Origin: Trichococcus shcherbakoviae
GTDB lineage: Bacteria > Bacillota > Bacilli > Lactobacillales > Aerococcaceae
Assembly: GCF_963666195.1 (NCBI RefSeq)
Contig: NZ_OY762653.1
Location: 682,001-746,000, forward strand
DNA: 64,000 nucleotides
Direction: 5' to 3'
The position numbers and the translations under genes are program-made. Below the pieces are notes generated by a model. That model was not told the DNA's origin. It saw only the letters and a program-made list of their open reading frames with translations, and ran no database searches. Every line of letters begins with the position of its first letter. Positions within the stretch are counted from its first letter, which is position 1. Below, piece after piece: positions 51,194-59,077 of this stretch.

Positions 51194-52318
51194 CTAAATT
51201 TCTCTGCTTTCCAATTGACCGATTTCTTTGACATCCTTGCGCAATACTGCTTGAGATAGGTTCGGACGGACTTTGTAGGCTGATTTCGATGACATGACGG
51301 CATTCACTAAGCCAGTCTGGATCATTTCCGAAATATCATCAGTCCTCAAGTAGGAATACACGATTCCGGCACAGAGCGCTTCGTTCGTTCCCCATATGTA
51401 GGTGTCGCTGTTGCTGTTCTTCAGGTCATAGACGTGCATGCCGTATTTTTCGCTGGCATAGCCGACGCTCTGACTGTTTTTGGTGATGATGACATGCTGC
51501 ACCCCTTTATCCAACCAAAGCTGCAAAGCTTCCCGCAAAGAGGCATCATCCTTGATTTCAATCCCGAAGTGTTTCTCGGTTTCGTCATGCTTCGTAATCA
51601 GCAGTTTCAAACCCTTCAGATTTTCCGGGATATTATACAGTTTCAGCAAGGATGCGCTGACTAGGGTGACCGGAATATTGTACTTCGCGCCGATTTCAAG
51701 CAAGTGCTCCACGCTTTCTTTCGGACAGTTCGAGTCGATTATGATCATCTTCGCCCTCTTTAGTGTCGCCAGGTGTTTCAACAACCATTTCGGCTGCATG
51801 TATTCATAGATATCCATTTCGGCTAAACCAATAATCATTTTTCCGCTTTCATCGATGACTTCCATAAAGGTGCCTGTCGAAAAGCCTGGGACCATTTCCA
51901 CTTCGGAGGTCTTCATCAATGGTCGCATGGATTCTTCGATCGTATGCCATTCCGCATCGTCCCCGACTAGTGACAGCATAACGACGTCTTCCTGCAGCCT
52001 GCCCAGATTCTCAGCGATACTGAGGGCAACCCCGCCGATTGATGTCTGTGAGGTGACATTGTTCGATTGTCCATGAACAAGACCGCCTTCCACGAAATAG
52101 CGGCGATCGATACAGGCAGCGCCGATGCAGACAATCGGTCGCGTGTCATTGATGACATAGGCTTTCCCCAAAAGGTATCCCCGTCTCACTAAGCCGGAAA
52201 TGATATTCGCCACTGCGGGACGTGACAGACCAATCTTTGTAGCTAAATCTTGCTGCGAAATGAAAGGATTTTCCTTTATGTAGCTCAGTATTTTTGATTC
52301 TTTTTCGTTTAAAGCCAT
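51194..52318 (-). CDS. Winged-helix/PfkB-type carbohydrate kinase fusion with altered catalytic motif
   Basis: 374 aa. Residues 1-55 form a MarR/LexA-like winged helix (ESKILSYIKENPFISQQDLATKIGLSRPAVANIISGLVRRGYL) and 60-374 a PfkB/ribokinase fold (VCIGAACIDRRYFVEG, SIGGVALSIAENLGRL). This is the architecture of pseudouridine/nucleoside kinases with an N-terminal HTH. In normal members the C-terminal anion hole and base read G-A-G-D; here the segment is WGTNEALCAG, with the Asp replaced by Glu and the glycines altered. It may be a weak kinase or a ligand-sensing regulator. Confidence 0.8.
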   Translation of the reverse strand: MALNEKESKILSYIKENPFISQQDLATKIGLSRPAVANIISGLVRRGYLLGKAYVINDTRPIVCIGAACIDRRYFVEGGLVHGQSNNVTSQTSIGGVALSIAENLGRLQEDVVMLSLVGDDAEWHTIEESMRPLMKTSEVEMVPGFSTGTFMEVIDESGKMIIGLAEMDIYEYMQPKWLLKHLATLKRAKMIIIDSNCPKESVEHLLEIGAKYNIPVTLVSASLLKLYNIPENLKGLKLLITKHDETEKHFGIEIKDDASLREALQLWLDKGVQHVIITKNSQSVGYASEKYGMHVYDLKNSNSDTYIWGTNEALCAGIVYSYLRTDDISEMIQTGLVNAVMSSKSAYKVRPNLSQAVLRKDVKEIGQLESREI

Positions 52319-52505
52319 GTTTCAATTCCCCTTACTTTATGAAAACTCGGCAATGCCGAACTTATTCTTTTAGCAACATTTTATGCTCCTAAAGGTATAG
52401 TATATAACCAATGACCGCCGTTGCCAAACGAACACGGCACATTGTAACCTTTTTTTAATGCCTTTGCATCATTCAGGGCGGTTTTATTACTAATCATTAC
52501 TGTGC

Positions 52506-52511
52506 TATAAT
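52506..52511 (+). promoter_or_regulatory. -10 element of the HAD phosphatase gene
   Basis: TGC-TATAAT extended consensus -10, ~30 nt upstream of the start and AAGGGAG ribosome binding site; the -35 (TTTATT) is weak. Confidence 0.5.
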
Positions 52512-52541
52512 AACAAGAAATATTTCAAGGGAGTTGCACAT

Positions 52542-53165
52542 ATGATTCATACATTTATTTTTGACGTCGATGGCACAATCGTTGATACCGAGGATTCCAT
52601 CTTCAGAGGTCTGGATGACATCCTTCGGGAACATGCCGGCAGACCTGCCACACAAGAAGACATGCGTACGATTTTCGGCATACCGGGTATGGAAGGCTTG
52701 CAGTCTTTGGGCTTCACACCTGCAGAGGCTGCCGAGCTGCATCCGAAGTGGAGTGCACAATCGAAAACTTATGCGGACAGCGTGAGTATCTTTGCCGGAA
52801 TGGAAGATACACTGCGTTATTTGAAGGAAAACAATCATCTGCTGGGTATTGTCACCTCCAAGACAAAAGAGAGTTACGAGCTGAACATCACACCATACGG
52901 TTTGGATGACTATTTTGACGTCATCATCACATCCAGCGATACAGAAGAACACAAGCCTTCCGGACAACCTTTGACGGAATGTTTGCGCAGATTAGGCGTT
53001 TCCGAAAATGAAGCCATCTACATCGGGGATTCCATTTACGACAACCAATGCGCACGCAATGCCGAAATCGCTTTCGGCTTGGCTGAATGGGGATCGCATA
53101 CGTCAGAAGGATTCGATGCCGATCACATCTTCAAGACACCTTCGGATATCTTATCGATTTTATAA
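52542..53165 (+). CDS. HAD-superfamily phosphatase (phosphoglycolate-phosphatase-like)
   Basis: 207 aa, HAD subfamily IA. Motif I FIFDVDGTIVDTEDS, helical cap (residues ~15-80), motif II GIVTSKTKE, Lys in EEHKPSGQPLTECLRRLGV, motif IV AIYIGDSIYDNQCARNAEIAFGLAEWGSHT. Substrate unknown; PGP and beta-phosphoglucomutase relatives share these motifs. Monocistronic with promoter and terminator. Confidence 0.9.
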   Translation: MIHTFIFDVDGTIVDTEDSIFRGLDDILREHAGRPATQEDMRTIFGIPGMEGLQSLGFTPAEAAELHPKWSAQSKTYADSVSIFAGMEDTLRYLKENNHLLGIVTSKTKESYELNITPYGLDDYFDVIITSSDTEEHKPSGQPLTECLRRLGVSENEAIYIGDSIYDNQCARNAEIAFGLAEWGSHTSEGFDADHIFKTPSDILSIL

Positions 53166-53174
53166 AAAATGCAG

Positions 53175-53200
53175 GCAACCTGGGAACAGGTTGCTTTTTT
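53175..53200 (+). terminator. Terminator of the HAD phosphatase gene
   Basis: GCAACCTG/CAGGTTGC perfect 8-bp stem with a 4-nt loop and TTTTTT. Confidence 0.92.
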
Positions 53201-53246
53201 CGTTTAAGAATGGATCGATACGGTCCAAATTATCATATTATGGTTC

Positions 53247-53906
53247 TCACCGTACGTCCTCAACGCGCTTCAGCCTTGTCAGCAGTTCATCTGCCGCTTC
53301 TTCATTTCTATTTCTCATGTATAAGGCATGGCTTTCCAGATAGGAATCCCGGGCGCTTTGCAATTCATTGAGGGTGAAGTGATAATCGCCGAGGCCGCGC
53401 ATGATGCCGGCTTGGCATTCTTCATCTCCCGACTTATCGGCATATTGTTTTGCCTTGTCCAGATTAATTTTGCCCTTCATTGGATTCCGTTGCAGCAATG
53501 ACAGCGTGGCCGCTTCATGATAGCTTCGCGCTAATCCGCAATAATCATCAGGGAAATGTGTCAGCCGGAAAGTGATTTCTTCCTCACACATCAGAGATGC
53601 CAAATCGTATTCTTCCATGTTGCGGGTATTCACCGCCAAGGCATGCAGACACTCAGCTTGCTTCTCCCAGTCTTTATTTTTTTTTGCGTAAAACAACAGT
53701 TCCTCGAGACATTCTTTGGCTCCAGCAAAATTTTTCTGCGCGGCATAGCACTTCGCCAGCAAGTTTACGACTTTTTGGTATTCTTCCGATTTCGGGTCAT
53801 CCAGCAAATATAAAGCATCGATGTATTTTTTCTCAGCATGAGTATAGTCGTTCGCCTGCATCGCAATTTCAGCGATTTCGATCAGTTGATGAACTTCCTT
53901 ATCCAT
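53247..53906 (-). CDS. Tetratricopeptide-like helical protein, unknown function
   Basis: 219 aa, soluble, all helical. TPR-like repeats are visible: MQANDYTHAEKKYIDALYLL, VVNLLAKCYAAQKNFAGAKECLEELL, QAECLHALAVNTRNMEEYDLASLM and GIMRGLGDYHFTLNELQSARDSYLESHALY. TPRs mediate protein-protein contacts; no partner is indicated. The start is the ATG after AGGGGGATG (7 codons inside a longer frame). No family name can be given. Confidence 0.75.
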   Translation of the reverse strand: MDKEVHQLIEIAEIAMQANDYTHAEKKYIDALYLLDDPKSEEYQKVVNLLAKCYAAQKNFAGAKECLEELLFYAKKNKDWEKQAECLHALAVNTRNMEEYDLASLMCEEEITFRLTHFPDDYCGLARSYHEAATLSLLQRNPMKGKINLDKAKQYADKSGDEECQAGIMRGLGDYHFTLNELQSARDSYLESHALYMRNRNEEAADELLTRLKRVEDVR

Positions 53907-54184
53907 AACGCATCCCCCTTGCATCACAAAGAAATTGTTATCGCTTTCAAATTCATCTTAACACCATTTGGGTGGTTTCACAAAGGATAACGTCAGCGGC
54001 AAAACCGGCGCCTTAAGCTAAATCGCCTTCTAGTAAAAATGAATTTCCTAACCCCACAATGAATGTACTACGAGAGTTACTGTAACATCCGCATGATTCC
54101 CGGCAAAAACCTTCTTGACGAAAATTTTGTTTAAAAAACATAGATATCATACATCAATAAGTACCTTTTACTATAATCCTTTGC

Positions 54185-55363
54185 TCAATCCAACATCTCT
54201 ATCGGGATGACGTTCTTCACCATGGAAAGATAGTTATCCGGCGTTACTTGAAATCCTTCATAACCGTTCAACCCATGCTCTGAGGCCAACTCTTCAGAGT
54301 AATCTTCCAACTTGTAGATTTTGAAATCACGCCTTGTGTTCTCGACATTCCCCGGATCCGCCACATAATGCGAAACGGTAGGCTCGAATTGGACATTTTC
54401 GACGGTCACCGTATCATCATCGGCAACGACAAAATCGAAAGTCACCATGCCGCCGAGCGTATTGTAATCAGTCATTGAATGCGCGATGAAATTCCCCAAC
54501 GAATAGACCACGAGTGTTTTGTTTTGATTTACTCCGGTGACCCACCCGATCGGCTGTAGAATATGCGGATGGGTCCCGATGACGACATCGACCTCCAAGT
54601 CGGCGAACAGTTGGGCATACGTGCGTTGCATTTCATTGACTTCCTGCGTGTTTTCGTCACCCCAATGCGCCGAAACAATGACAACATCGCTGACGTTTTT
54701 GGCATTGGCCACATCCTGACGAATCAGCGCTTCATCAAAGTACGAAACGCGATAGGAGGTGTCGGGCTGAATACCGTTCGTCCCGTAAGTATAGGTCAAG
54801 AAAGAGAACGTGACGCCATCCCTTTCAATCGTCCGGATTGCATCGCGATCCGACTGGCTCTCATAGATGCCCGTGTAGATAACATTCTCTTGTTCATTCC
54901 AGACTGCGAGGGAATTGAGGGCGCCGGGATAATCAAAATCCAGTGCATGGTTCGTTGCGCCGTTGACCAAATCAAATCCCAGATCGTTCATGTCCTGGGC
55001 GATTTCGGGTGGTGTATTGAATGCCGGATAGCCGGAATAGGCATAATCGTCCCCAGCGCTGATTGTTTCTTGGTTCAGAAAAGCGATGTCGGCTTCTTCG
55101 ATATCCTTCGCCACATTCTCGTAGATAAATTTGAAATCATAAGTGCCGTCCGCCAGTTCCGCATCCCGGAAAATAGAATCGTGGATCAGGTTGTCCCCGA
55201 CTCCGATGAAGGAAATGACTTTCTCCTCCTCAGCTACTGCTGCAACATCCTTTTGTTCGGAAGAGTCATTTGCGGATGCAACTTCAGAAACTGTATCCGG
55301 TTCATCCGCGCACCCAAATAAAGAAAGTACCGCCATCGATGTCACTACCATTTTTCTCCTCAT
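54185..55363 (-). CDS. CapA-family lipoprotein (poly-gamma-glutamate synthesis-type metallophosphatase fold)
   Basis: 392 aa. The lipoprotein signal MRRKMVVTSMAVLSLFGCADE has the lipobox L-F-G-C. The CapA/PGA_cap fold is clear: ISFIGVGDNLIHDSIFRDA, DIAFLNQETISAGDD, NGATNHALDFDYPGALN, VVIVSAHWGDENTQE, DVVIGTHPHILQPIGWV and LVVYSLGNFIAHSM, carrying the His/Asp/Asn metal ligands. capBC are absent, so polymer synthesis is not implied. The start after GAGAAGGGG was used. The promoter at 55411-55439 contains an exact palindrome between -35 and -10. Confidence 0.88.
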   Translation of the reverse strand: MRRKMVVTSMAVLSLFGCADEPDTVSEVASANDSSEQKDVAAVAEEEKVISFIGVGDNLIHDSIFRDAELADGTYDFKFIYENVAKDIEEADIAFLNQETISAGDDYAYSGYPAFNTPPEIAQDMNDLGFDLVNGATNHALDFDYPGALNSLAVWNEQENVIYTGIYESQSDRDAIRTIERDGVTFSFLTYTYGTNGIQPDTSYRVSYFDEALIRQDVANAKNVSDVVIVSAHWGDENTQEVNEMQRTYAQLFADLEVDVVIGTHPHILQPIGWVTGVNQNKTLVVYSLGNFIAHSMTDYNTLGGMVTFDFVVADDDTVTVENVQFEPTVSHYVADPGNVENTRRDFKIYKLEDYSEELASEHGLNGYEGFQVTPDNYLSMVKNVIPIEMLD

Positions 55364-55410
55364 GTCATTCCCCTTCTCCAAAGGACTTTTACGCAATATT
55401 CGACAATTTG

Positions 55411-55439
55411 ATTATACCGGACACGTCCGGTTTTGTCAC
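55411..55439 (-). promoter_or_regulatory. Promoter of the CapA gene with an embedded 7-2-7 palindromic operator
   Basis: Minus strand -35 GTGACA (55434-55439), 17-nt spacer, consensus -10 TATAAT (55411-55416). The spacer contains ACCGGAC-gt-GTCCGGT (55416-55431), a perfect inverted repeat. A dimeric repressor (TetR or MarR type) is the natural candidate, unidentified here. Confidence 0.65.
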
Positions 55440-55500
55440 TTGAACCAAATCGTTTGCAGCCATATTGTATTTTCAATGGCTGTGTATTTTTTGCCTCGCA

Positions 55501-55629
55501 ACTCCGGCGAGGCTTCTTTCGCCGGAGTAGACCGGTAATATTATGTCTCTTCTCCGAGGGGGCTTCTGCCCACAGGAGGAGACCATCAGAATGTGGTCCT
55601 CAACTCCGGACAATCACCCCTCGCCGGAG
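55501..55629. repeat. Triple GC-rich hairpin array, copy B (51-bp period)
   Basis: Hairpins at 55501-55528 (ACTCCGGCGA/TCGCCGGAGT, ten perfect base pairs), 55551-55580 (TCTCC/GGAGGA) and 55604-55629 (CTCCGG/CCGGAG), starting at intervals of 50 and 52 bp. Same family as arrays A and C. Lies between the nspC terminator and the CapA promoter. Confidence 0.75.
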
Positions 55630-55635
55630 AACAGC

Positions 55636-55661
55636 AAAAAAGCTGCCTCCTCAGAGACAGC
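55636..55661 (-). terminator. Terminator of the carboxynorspermidine operon
   Basis: GCTGTCTC/GAGGCAGC stem (one T-G pair), tetraloop, TTTTTT on the minus strand, 14 nt after the nspC stop. Confidence 0.8.
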
Positions 55662-55674
55662 CCTAATTTAAAAA

Positions 55675-56814
55675 CTATAGTCTTGATTTGAAATCTTCGT
55701 ATCCGAAGGTCTTGATGACTTTCGTGCCGTCTTTGACCGTATGGGCAGCGATGGCCGGCAGTTGGATGCCGTTGAAGGTCGTATTCTTCACCATGGAATA
55801 GATAGCCATGTCCGTGAAAATCAGGCGGTCGCCCGCCTTCAAAGGTTCATCGAAAGAATAATCCCCGATAACGTCACCTGCCAAGCAAGTCTGTCCGCCC
55901 AAACGGTATGTATGTGCCTTCTCATCCGCTTCACCGGAACCGATGATGAACGGACGGTAAGGCATTTCCAATACGTCAGGCATGTGGCAAGTCGCTGATG
56001 TATCCAGAATCGCCAGATTCATCTGGTTGTAGGTCGTTTCCAGCACACTCGCAACAAGGAAGCCCGCATTCAAAGCAATCGCTTCGCCAGGCTCAAGATA
56101 GACTTGCACAGCATATTTCTCTTTGATGTAGTTGACGATCTTCACCAATTTAGCGATGTCGTAGCCTTCTTTGGTGATATGATGTCCGCCTCCGAAGTTC
56201 ACCCATTTCATGCCATGCAAGTATTTCCCGAATTTCTCCTCGAATGCGACCAGTGTCGCTTCCAAAGCATCGGAACCCTGTTCGCAAAGGGTGTGGAAAT
56301 GCAGACCGTCCAACAGTTCGACTTGGCTTTCATCAAAGTTGACAGCAGTCGTACCCAAACGCGAAAATGGACTGGCTGGGTCATAGAGTGCATGGTCCTG
56401 AGTGGACAGCTCCGGATTGACGCGCAGACCGATTTCGATCGGGCGATCGCTATTTTTCACCATTTCGGCATACAACTTCACTTGGTTAGGGGAATTGAAG
56501 ACGATGTGATCCACTATCGGGAGCAACGCCTCCATTTCTTCCTTCTTGAAAGCCGGCGCAAAGACGTGCGTCTCTTTACCGAATTCCTCATGACCCAATT
56601 GTGCTTCGTGGACAGAGCTGGCGGTCGTGCCGTCCAAGTACTCGGCGACCAAAGGGTAGAAGTGATACATCGAAAAAGCTTTCTGGGCCAATAAAATCTT
56701 GCAGCCCGTCTGATCCTTGACCGATTTCAGGATTTCCAGATTGCGGCGCAATAAGGTTTCATCCACCACATAGCTGGGTGTCGGCAAGGCTTGAAAATCG
56801 ATTGTAGTGTCCAT
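55675..56814 (-). CDS. nspC: Carboxynorspermidine/carboxyspermidine decarboxylase
   Basis: 379 aa PLP enzyme of the alanine-racemase fold (fold III), which decarboxylates carboxyspermidine or carboxynorspermidine to the polyamine. N-terminal PTPSYVVDETLLRRNLEIL, PLP Lys in ILLAQKAFSMYHFYPLVAEYLDGTTASSVHEAQLG, GLRVNPEL, LHFHTLCEQGSDALE, VNFGGGHHIT, LEPGEAIALNAGFLVASVLE (phosphate site) and TCLAGDVIGDYSF (the catalytic Cys/Asp region). It starts 9 bp after the dehydrogenase gene with AGGAGG. Together they replace the SpeDE route to spermidine. Confidence 0.93.
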   Translation of the reverse strand: MDTTIDFQALPTPSYVVDETLLRRNLEILKSVKDQTGCKILLAQKAFSMYHFYPLVAEYLDGTTASSVHEAQLGHEEFGKETHVFAPAFKKEEMEALLPIVDHIVFNSPNQVKLYAEMVKNSDRPIEIGLRVNPELSTQDHALYDPASPFSRLGTTAVNFDESQVELLDGLHFHTLCEQGSDALEATLVAFEEKFGKYLHGMKWVNFGGGHHITKEGYDIAKLVKIVNYIKEKYAVQVYLEPGEAIALNAGFLVASVLETTYNQMNLAILDTSATCHMPDVLEMPYRPFIIGSGEADEKAHTYRLGGQTCLAGDVIGDYSFDEPLKAGDRLIFTDMAIYSMVKNTTFNGIQLPAIAAHTVKDGTKVIKTFGYEDFKSRL

Positions 56815-56823
56815 CCGTACCTC

Positions 56824-58035
56824 CTAATCGACCAAGGTAGGATTGAAGTCCTCTTGCCAAGGCAAGCCATAGACGTTCAATGCTTCCATGAATGGATCCG
56901 GATTGAATTCTTCGATGTTGTACACACCTGGTTTTTTCCATTGTCCGGTCAAGACCATAGCTGCCCCGATCATCGCTGGAACACCAGTTGTGTAGGAAAC
57001 AGCTTGCGAACCGACTTCTTTGTAACATGCTTCATGATCGCAGACGTTGTAGATGTAGTATGTCTTCTCTTTACCGTCTTTGATGCCGGTGAAGATGTTT
57101 CCGATGTTCGTTTTGCCTTTAGTGCGCGGTCCCAATGAAGCTGGGTCAGGCAATACGGCTTTCAGGAATTGCAGCGGCACGATCTGTTTGCCATCGAATT
57201 CGATTGGCTCGATGGAAGTCATACCGACATTCTCCAACACCTTCAAATGCGTCAGATAGCTTTCGCCGAAAGTCATGAAGAAACGGATGCGTTTGATGCC
57301 TTTGATGTTCAAAGCCAAAGATTCGATTTCTTCGTGGTGCAGCAAGTACATGTCTTTTTTGCCGACCTGATCGAAGTTATACTCGCGTTTGATTTCCATC
57401 GGTTCCGTTTCGATCCATTTACCGTTTTCCCAATAGCTGCCGTTTGCGGTAACTTCGCGGATGTTGATTTCCGGATTGAAGTTGGTTGCGAAAGGATAAC
57501 CATGGTCGCCGCCATTGCAGTCCAAGATATCGATTGTGTGGATTTCGTCGAAATGGTGTTTTTGGGCATAGGCGGAGAATACGCTCGTTACGCCCGGGTC
57601 AAAGCCTGATCCCAACAAAGCGGTGATGCCGGCTTTTTCGAAGCGTTCGCGGTAATCCCATTGCCATTTGTATTCAAATTTAGCTGTATCTTCCGGTTCA
57701 TAGTTCGCTGTGTCGACATAATCTGTTTTTGTTTCAAGACAGGCATCCATGATGGTCAAGTCTTGGTATGGCAAAGCCACATTAATCACGATATCCGGTT
57801 TGTATTCATTGATTAGCGCCACTAATTCAGGAACATTGTTCGCATCCACTTGGGCAGTCGTGATTTTGGAACGCCCAGCATAAATACCGCTTTCGATCCG
57901 ATCTTTGATTTCATCGCATTTTGACTTTGTACGACTAGCAATCATAAATTCTTCGAACACTTCTGAATTTTGGGCACATTTATGGCATACGACGTTGGAA
58001 ACGCCACCGGCACCAATAATTAAAGCTCTACTCAT
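56824..58035 (-). CDS. Carboxynorspermidine/carboxyspermidine dehydrogenase (saccharopine dehydrogenase family)
   Basis: 403 aa NADPH-dependent enzyme that condenses a diamine with L-aspartate beta-semialdehyde. Rossmann start ALIIGAGGVSNVVCHKC, SRTKSKCDEIKDRI, VDANNVPELVALINEYKPDIVINVALPYQDLTIMDACLETKTDYVDTANYE, ALLGSGFDPGVTSVFSAYAQKHHFDEIHTIDILDCNGGDHGYPFATNFNPEINIREV. This long version with the CNGGDHG motif is the CANSDH/Lys1-like group rather than a lysine-pathway enzyme. The second ATG (58035) fits AGGAGG spacing (10 nt) better than the ATG at 58044. Confidence 0.92.
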   Translation of the reverse strand: MSRALIIGAGGVSNVVCHKCAQNSEVFEEFMIASRTKSKCDEIKDRIESGIYAGRSKITTAQVDANNVPELVALINEYKPDIVINVALPYQDLTIMDACLETKTDYVDTANYEPEDTAKFEYKWQWDYRERFEKAGITALLGSGFDPGVTSVFSAYAQKHHFDEIHTIDILDCNGGDHGYPFATNFNPEINIREVTANGSYWENGKWIETEPMEIKREYNFDQVGKKDMYLLHHEEIESLALNIKGIKRIRFFMTFGESYLTHLKVLENVGMTSIEPIEFDGKQIVPLQFLKAVLPDPASLGPRTKGKTNIGNIFTGIKDGKEKTYYIYNVCDHEACYKEVGSQAVSYTTGVPAMIGAAMVLTGQWKKPGVYNIEEFNPDPFMEALNVYGLPWQEDFNPTLVD

Positions 58036-58145
58036 CTTATTCATTCCTCCTGTAGGGAAAATTCATTCATCCATCCTGCGGGCCTTTTTCTGCAGATATC
58101 CTCAAATCGGGGCTTAACGACAGACAAGATATTATAACATAAAGC

Positions 58146-58174
58146 AGTATAGGATAATGTTTTTTTAGCGACAA
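58146..58174 (-). promoter_or_regulatory. Predicted promoter of the carboxynorspermidine operon
   Basis: Minus strand -35 TTGTCG (58169-58174), 17-nt spacer, -10 TATACT (58146-58151); an alternative TGT-TATAAT lies ~20 nt closer to the gene. Confidence 0.5.
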
Positions 58175-58231
58175 CGACAACATATCGTCATATTTCATAG
58201 ACCTTGACACAGCTCCATCTTACCTTAATTC

Positions 58232-58277
58232 AAAAAAACAAGCGAGAATTTCCCTCCAATTGAAGGAAATTTCTCGC
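58232..58277 (-). terminator. Terminator of leuABCD
   Basis: GCGAGAAATTTCC and its near complement around a short loop with a TTTTTTT tail on the minus strand. It lies ~215 nt after the leuD stop, leaving a long 3' UTR that includes the hairpin element. Confidence 0.85.
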
Positions 58278-58351
58278 CTATCCTATTAAAATTTTTAAAA
58301 ATTTAAAATGCATCACCCTCGGTGTTTGAAGTACTCCCAAAGTGTTCCCCG

Positions 58352-58489
58352 CACCAATAATGATGGCTAGTTCCACGGATTAGCCCTTCGAAAATTAGAT
58401 AAATCGGGCCTATTGCGCTCTACGATGCTCAGTCGGTCCGATTTCCTAAATTTCTTTCAGGGCTGAACGAATCCGTTCCACTTTTCTAT
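58352..58489 (-). repeat. Post-stop hairpin element, copy 2 (after leuD)
   Basis: Minus-strand copy of the element behind ppk, beginning 1 nt after the leuD TAG. Core hairpin 58376-58475, exactly 100 nt as in copy 1: CGGATT/AATCCG, AGCCCT/AGGGCT, AAATCGG/CCGATTT. Relative to copy 1, a G-C pair has become A-T and a T-A pair has become C-G, both compensatory. The loop CTGAGCATCGTAGAGCGC is unchanged. It lies within the leu transcript, upstream of its terminator. Confidence 0.85.
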
Positions 58490-59077
58490 CTATGCGTAAA
58501 TATTGTCCCATTTTGCTTCATACGCATCAATCTCATCTTTATAGGCCATCGTTTCGGTGATGTCGTCGATGCCGTTTTCCAATTTGTGCTTCCAAGTCGG
58601 ATCGATGGCGAAAGGATACTCTGCAGTGCTGGTTCTTACTACTTGATTCGGCAAATCGATTTGGATGGTTTCATCCGCAGACAACTGCGCCAAAGCGTCA
58701 CGCTGCTCTTGCGGCAACTCAATCAACAACAAGCCATTCTTCAAGGAATTCATGTAGAAGATATCGCTGTAACTGCCGGCGATGATGACGCGGAAACGGT
58801 AATCCTTCAATGCCCAAGCGGCATGTTCACGGGAAGAGCCGCAGCCGAAGTTATCCCCTGTTACGAGGATCGTTGCTTCTTGGCGGTCGGCATCGTTCAA
58901 AGGGAACTCCGGATTCGGGTCGCCGTTTTTCAGGAAACGCCATTCATCAAAAACGAAAGCGCCGAAGCCCGTTTTTTCGATCCGTTTCAGAAATACTTTC
59001 GGGATGATTTGGTCGGTGTCGATGTTGTTGTTCATCAAGGCAACGGTTTTACCGTTATGTACTTTAATTGGCTCCAT
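58490..59077 (-). CDS. leuD: 3-isopropylmalate dehydratase small subunit LeuD
   Basis: 195 aa swivel-domain subunit of isopropylmalate isomerase. [75 protein letters not shown] (reads [18 protein letters not shown]) and DLPNQVV are diagnostic. It overlaps leuC by 14 bp and is last in leuABCD. Confidence 0.97.
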   Translation of the reverse strand: MEPIKVHNGKTVALMNNNIDTDQIIPKVFLKRIEKTGFGAFVFDEWRFLKNGDPNPEFPLNDADRQEATILVTGDNFGCGSSREHAAWALKDYRFRVIIAGSYSDIFYMNSLKNGLLLIELPQEQRDALAQLSADETIQIDLPNQVVRTSTAEYPFAIDPTWKHKLENGIDDITETMAYKDEIDAYEAKWDNIYA

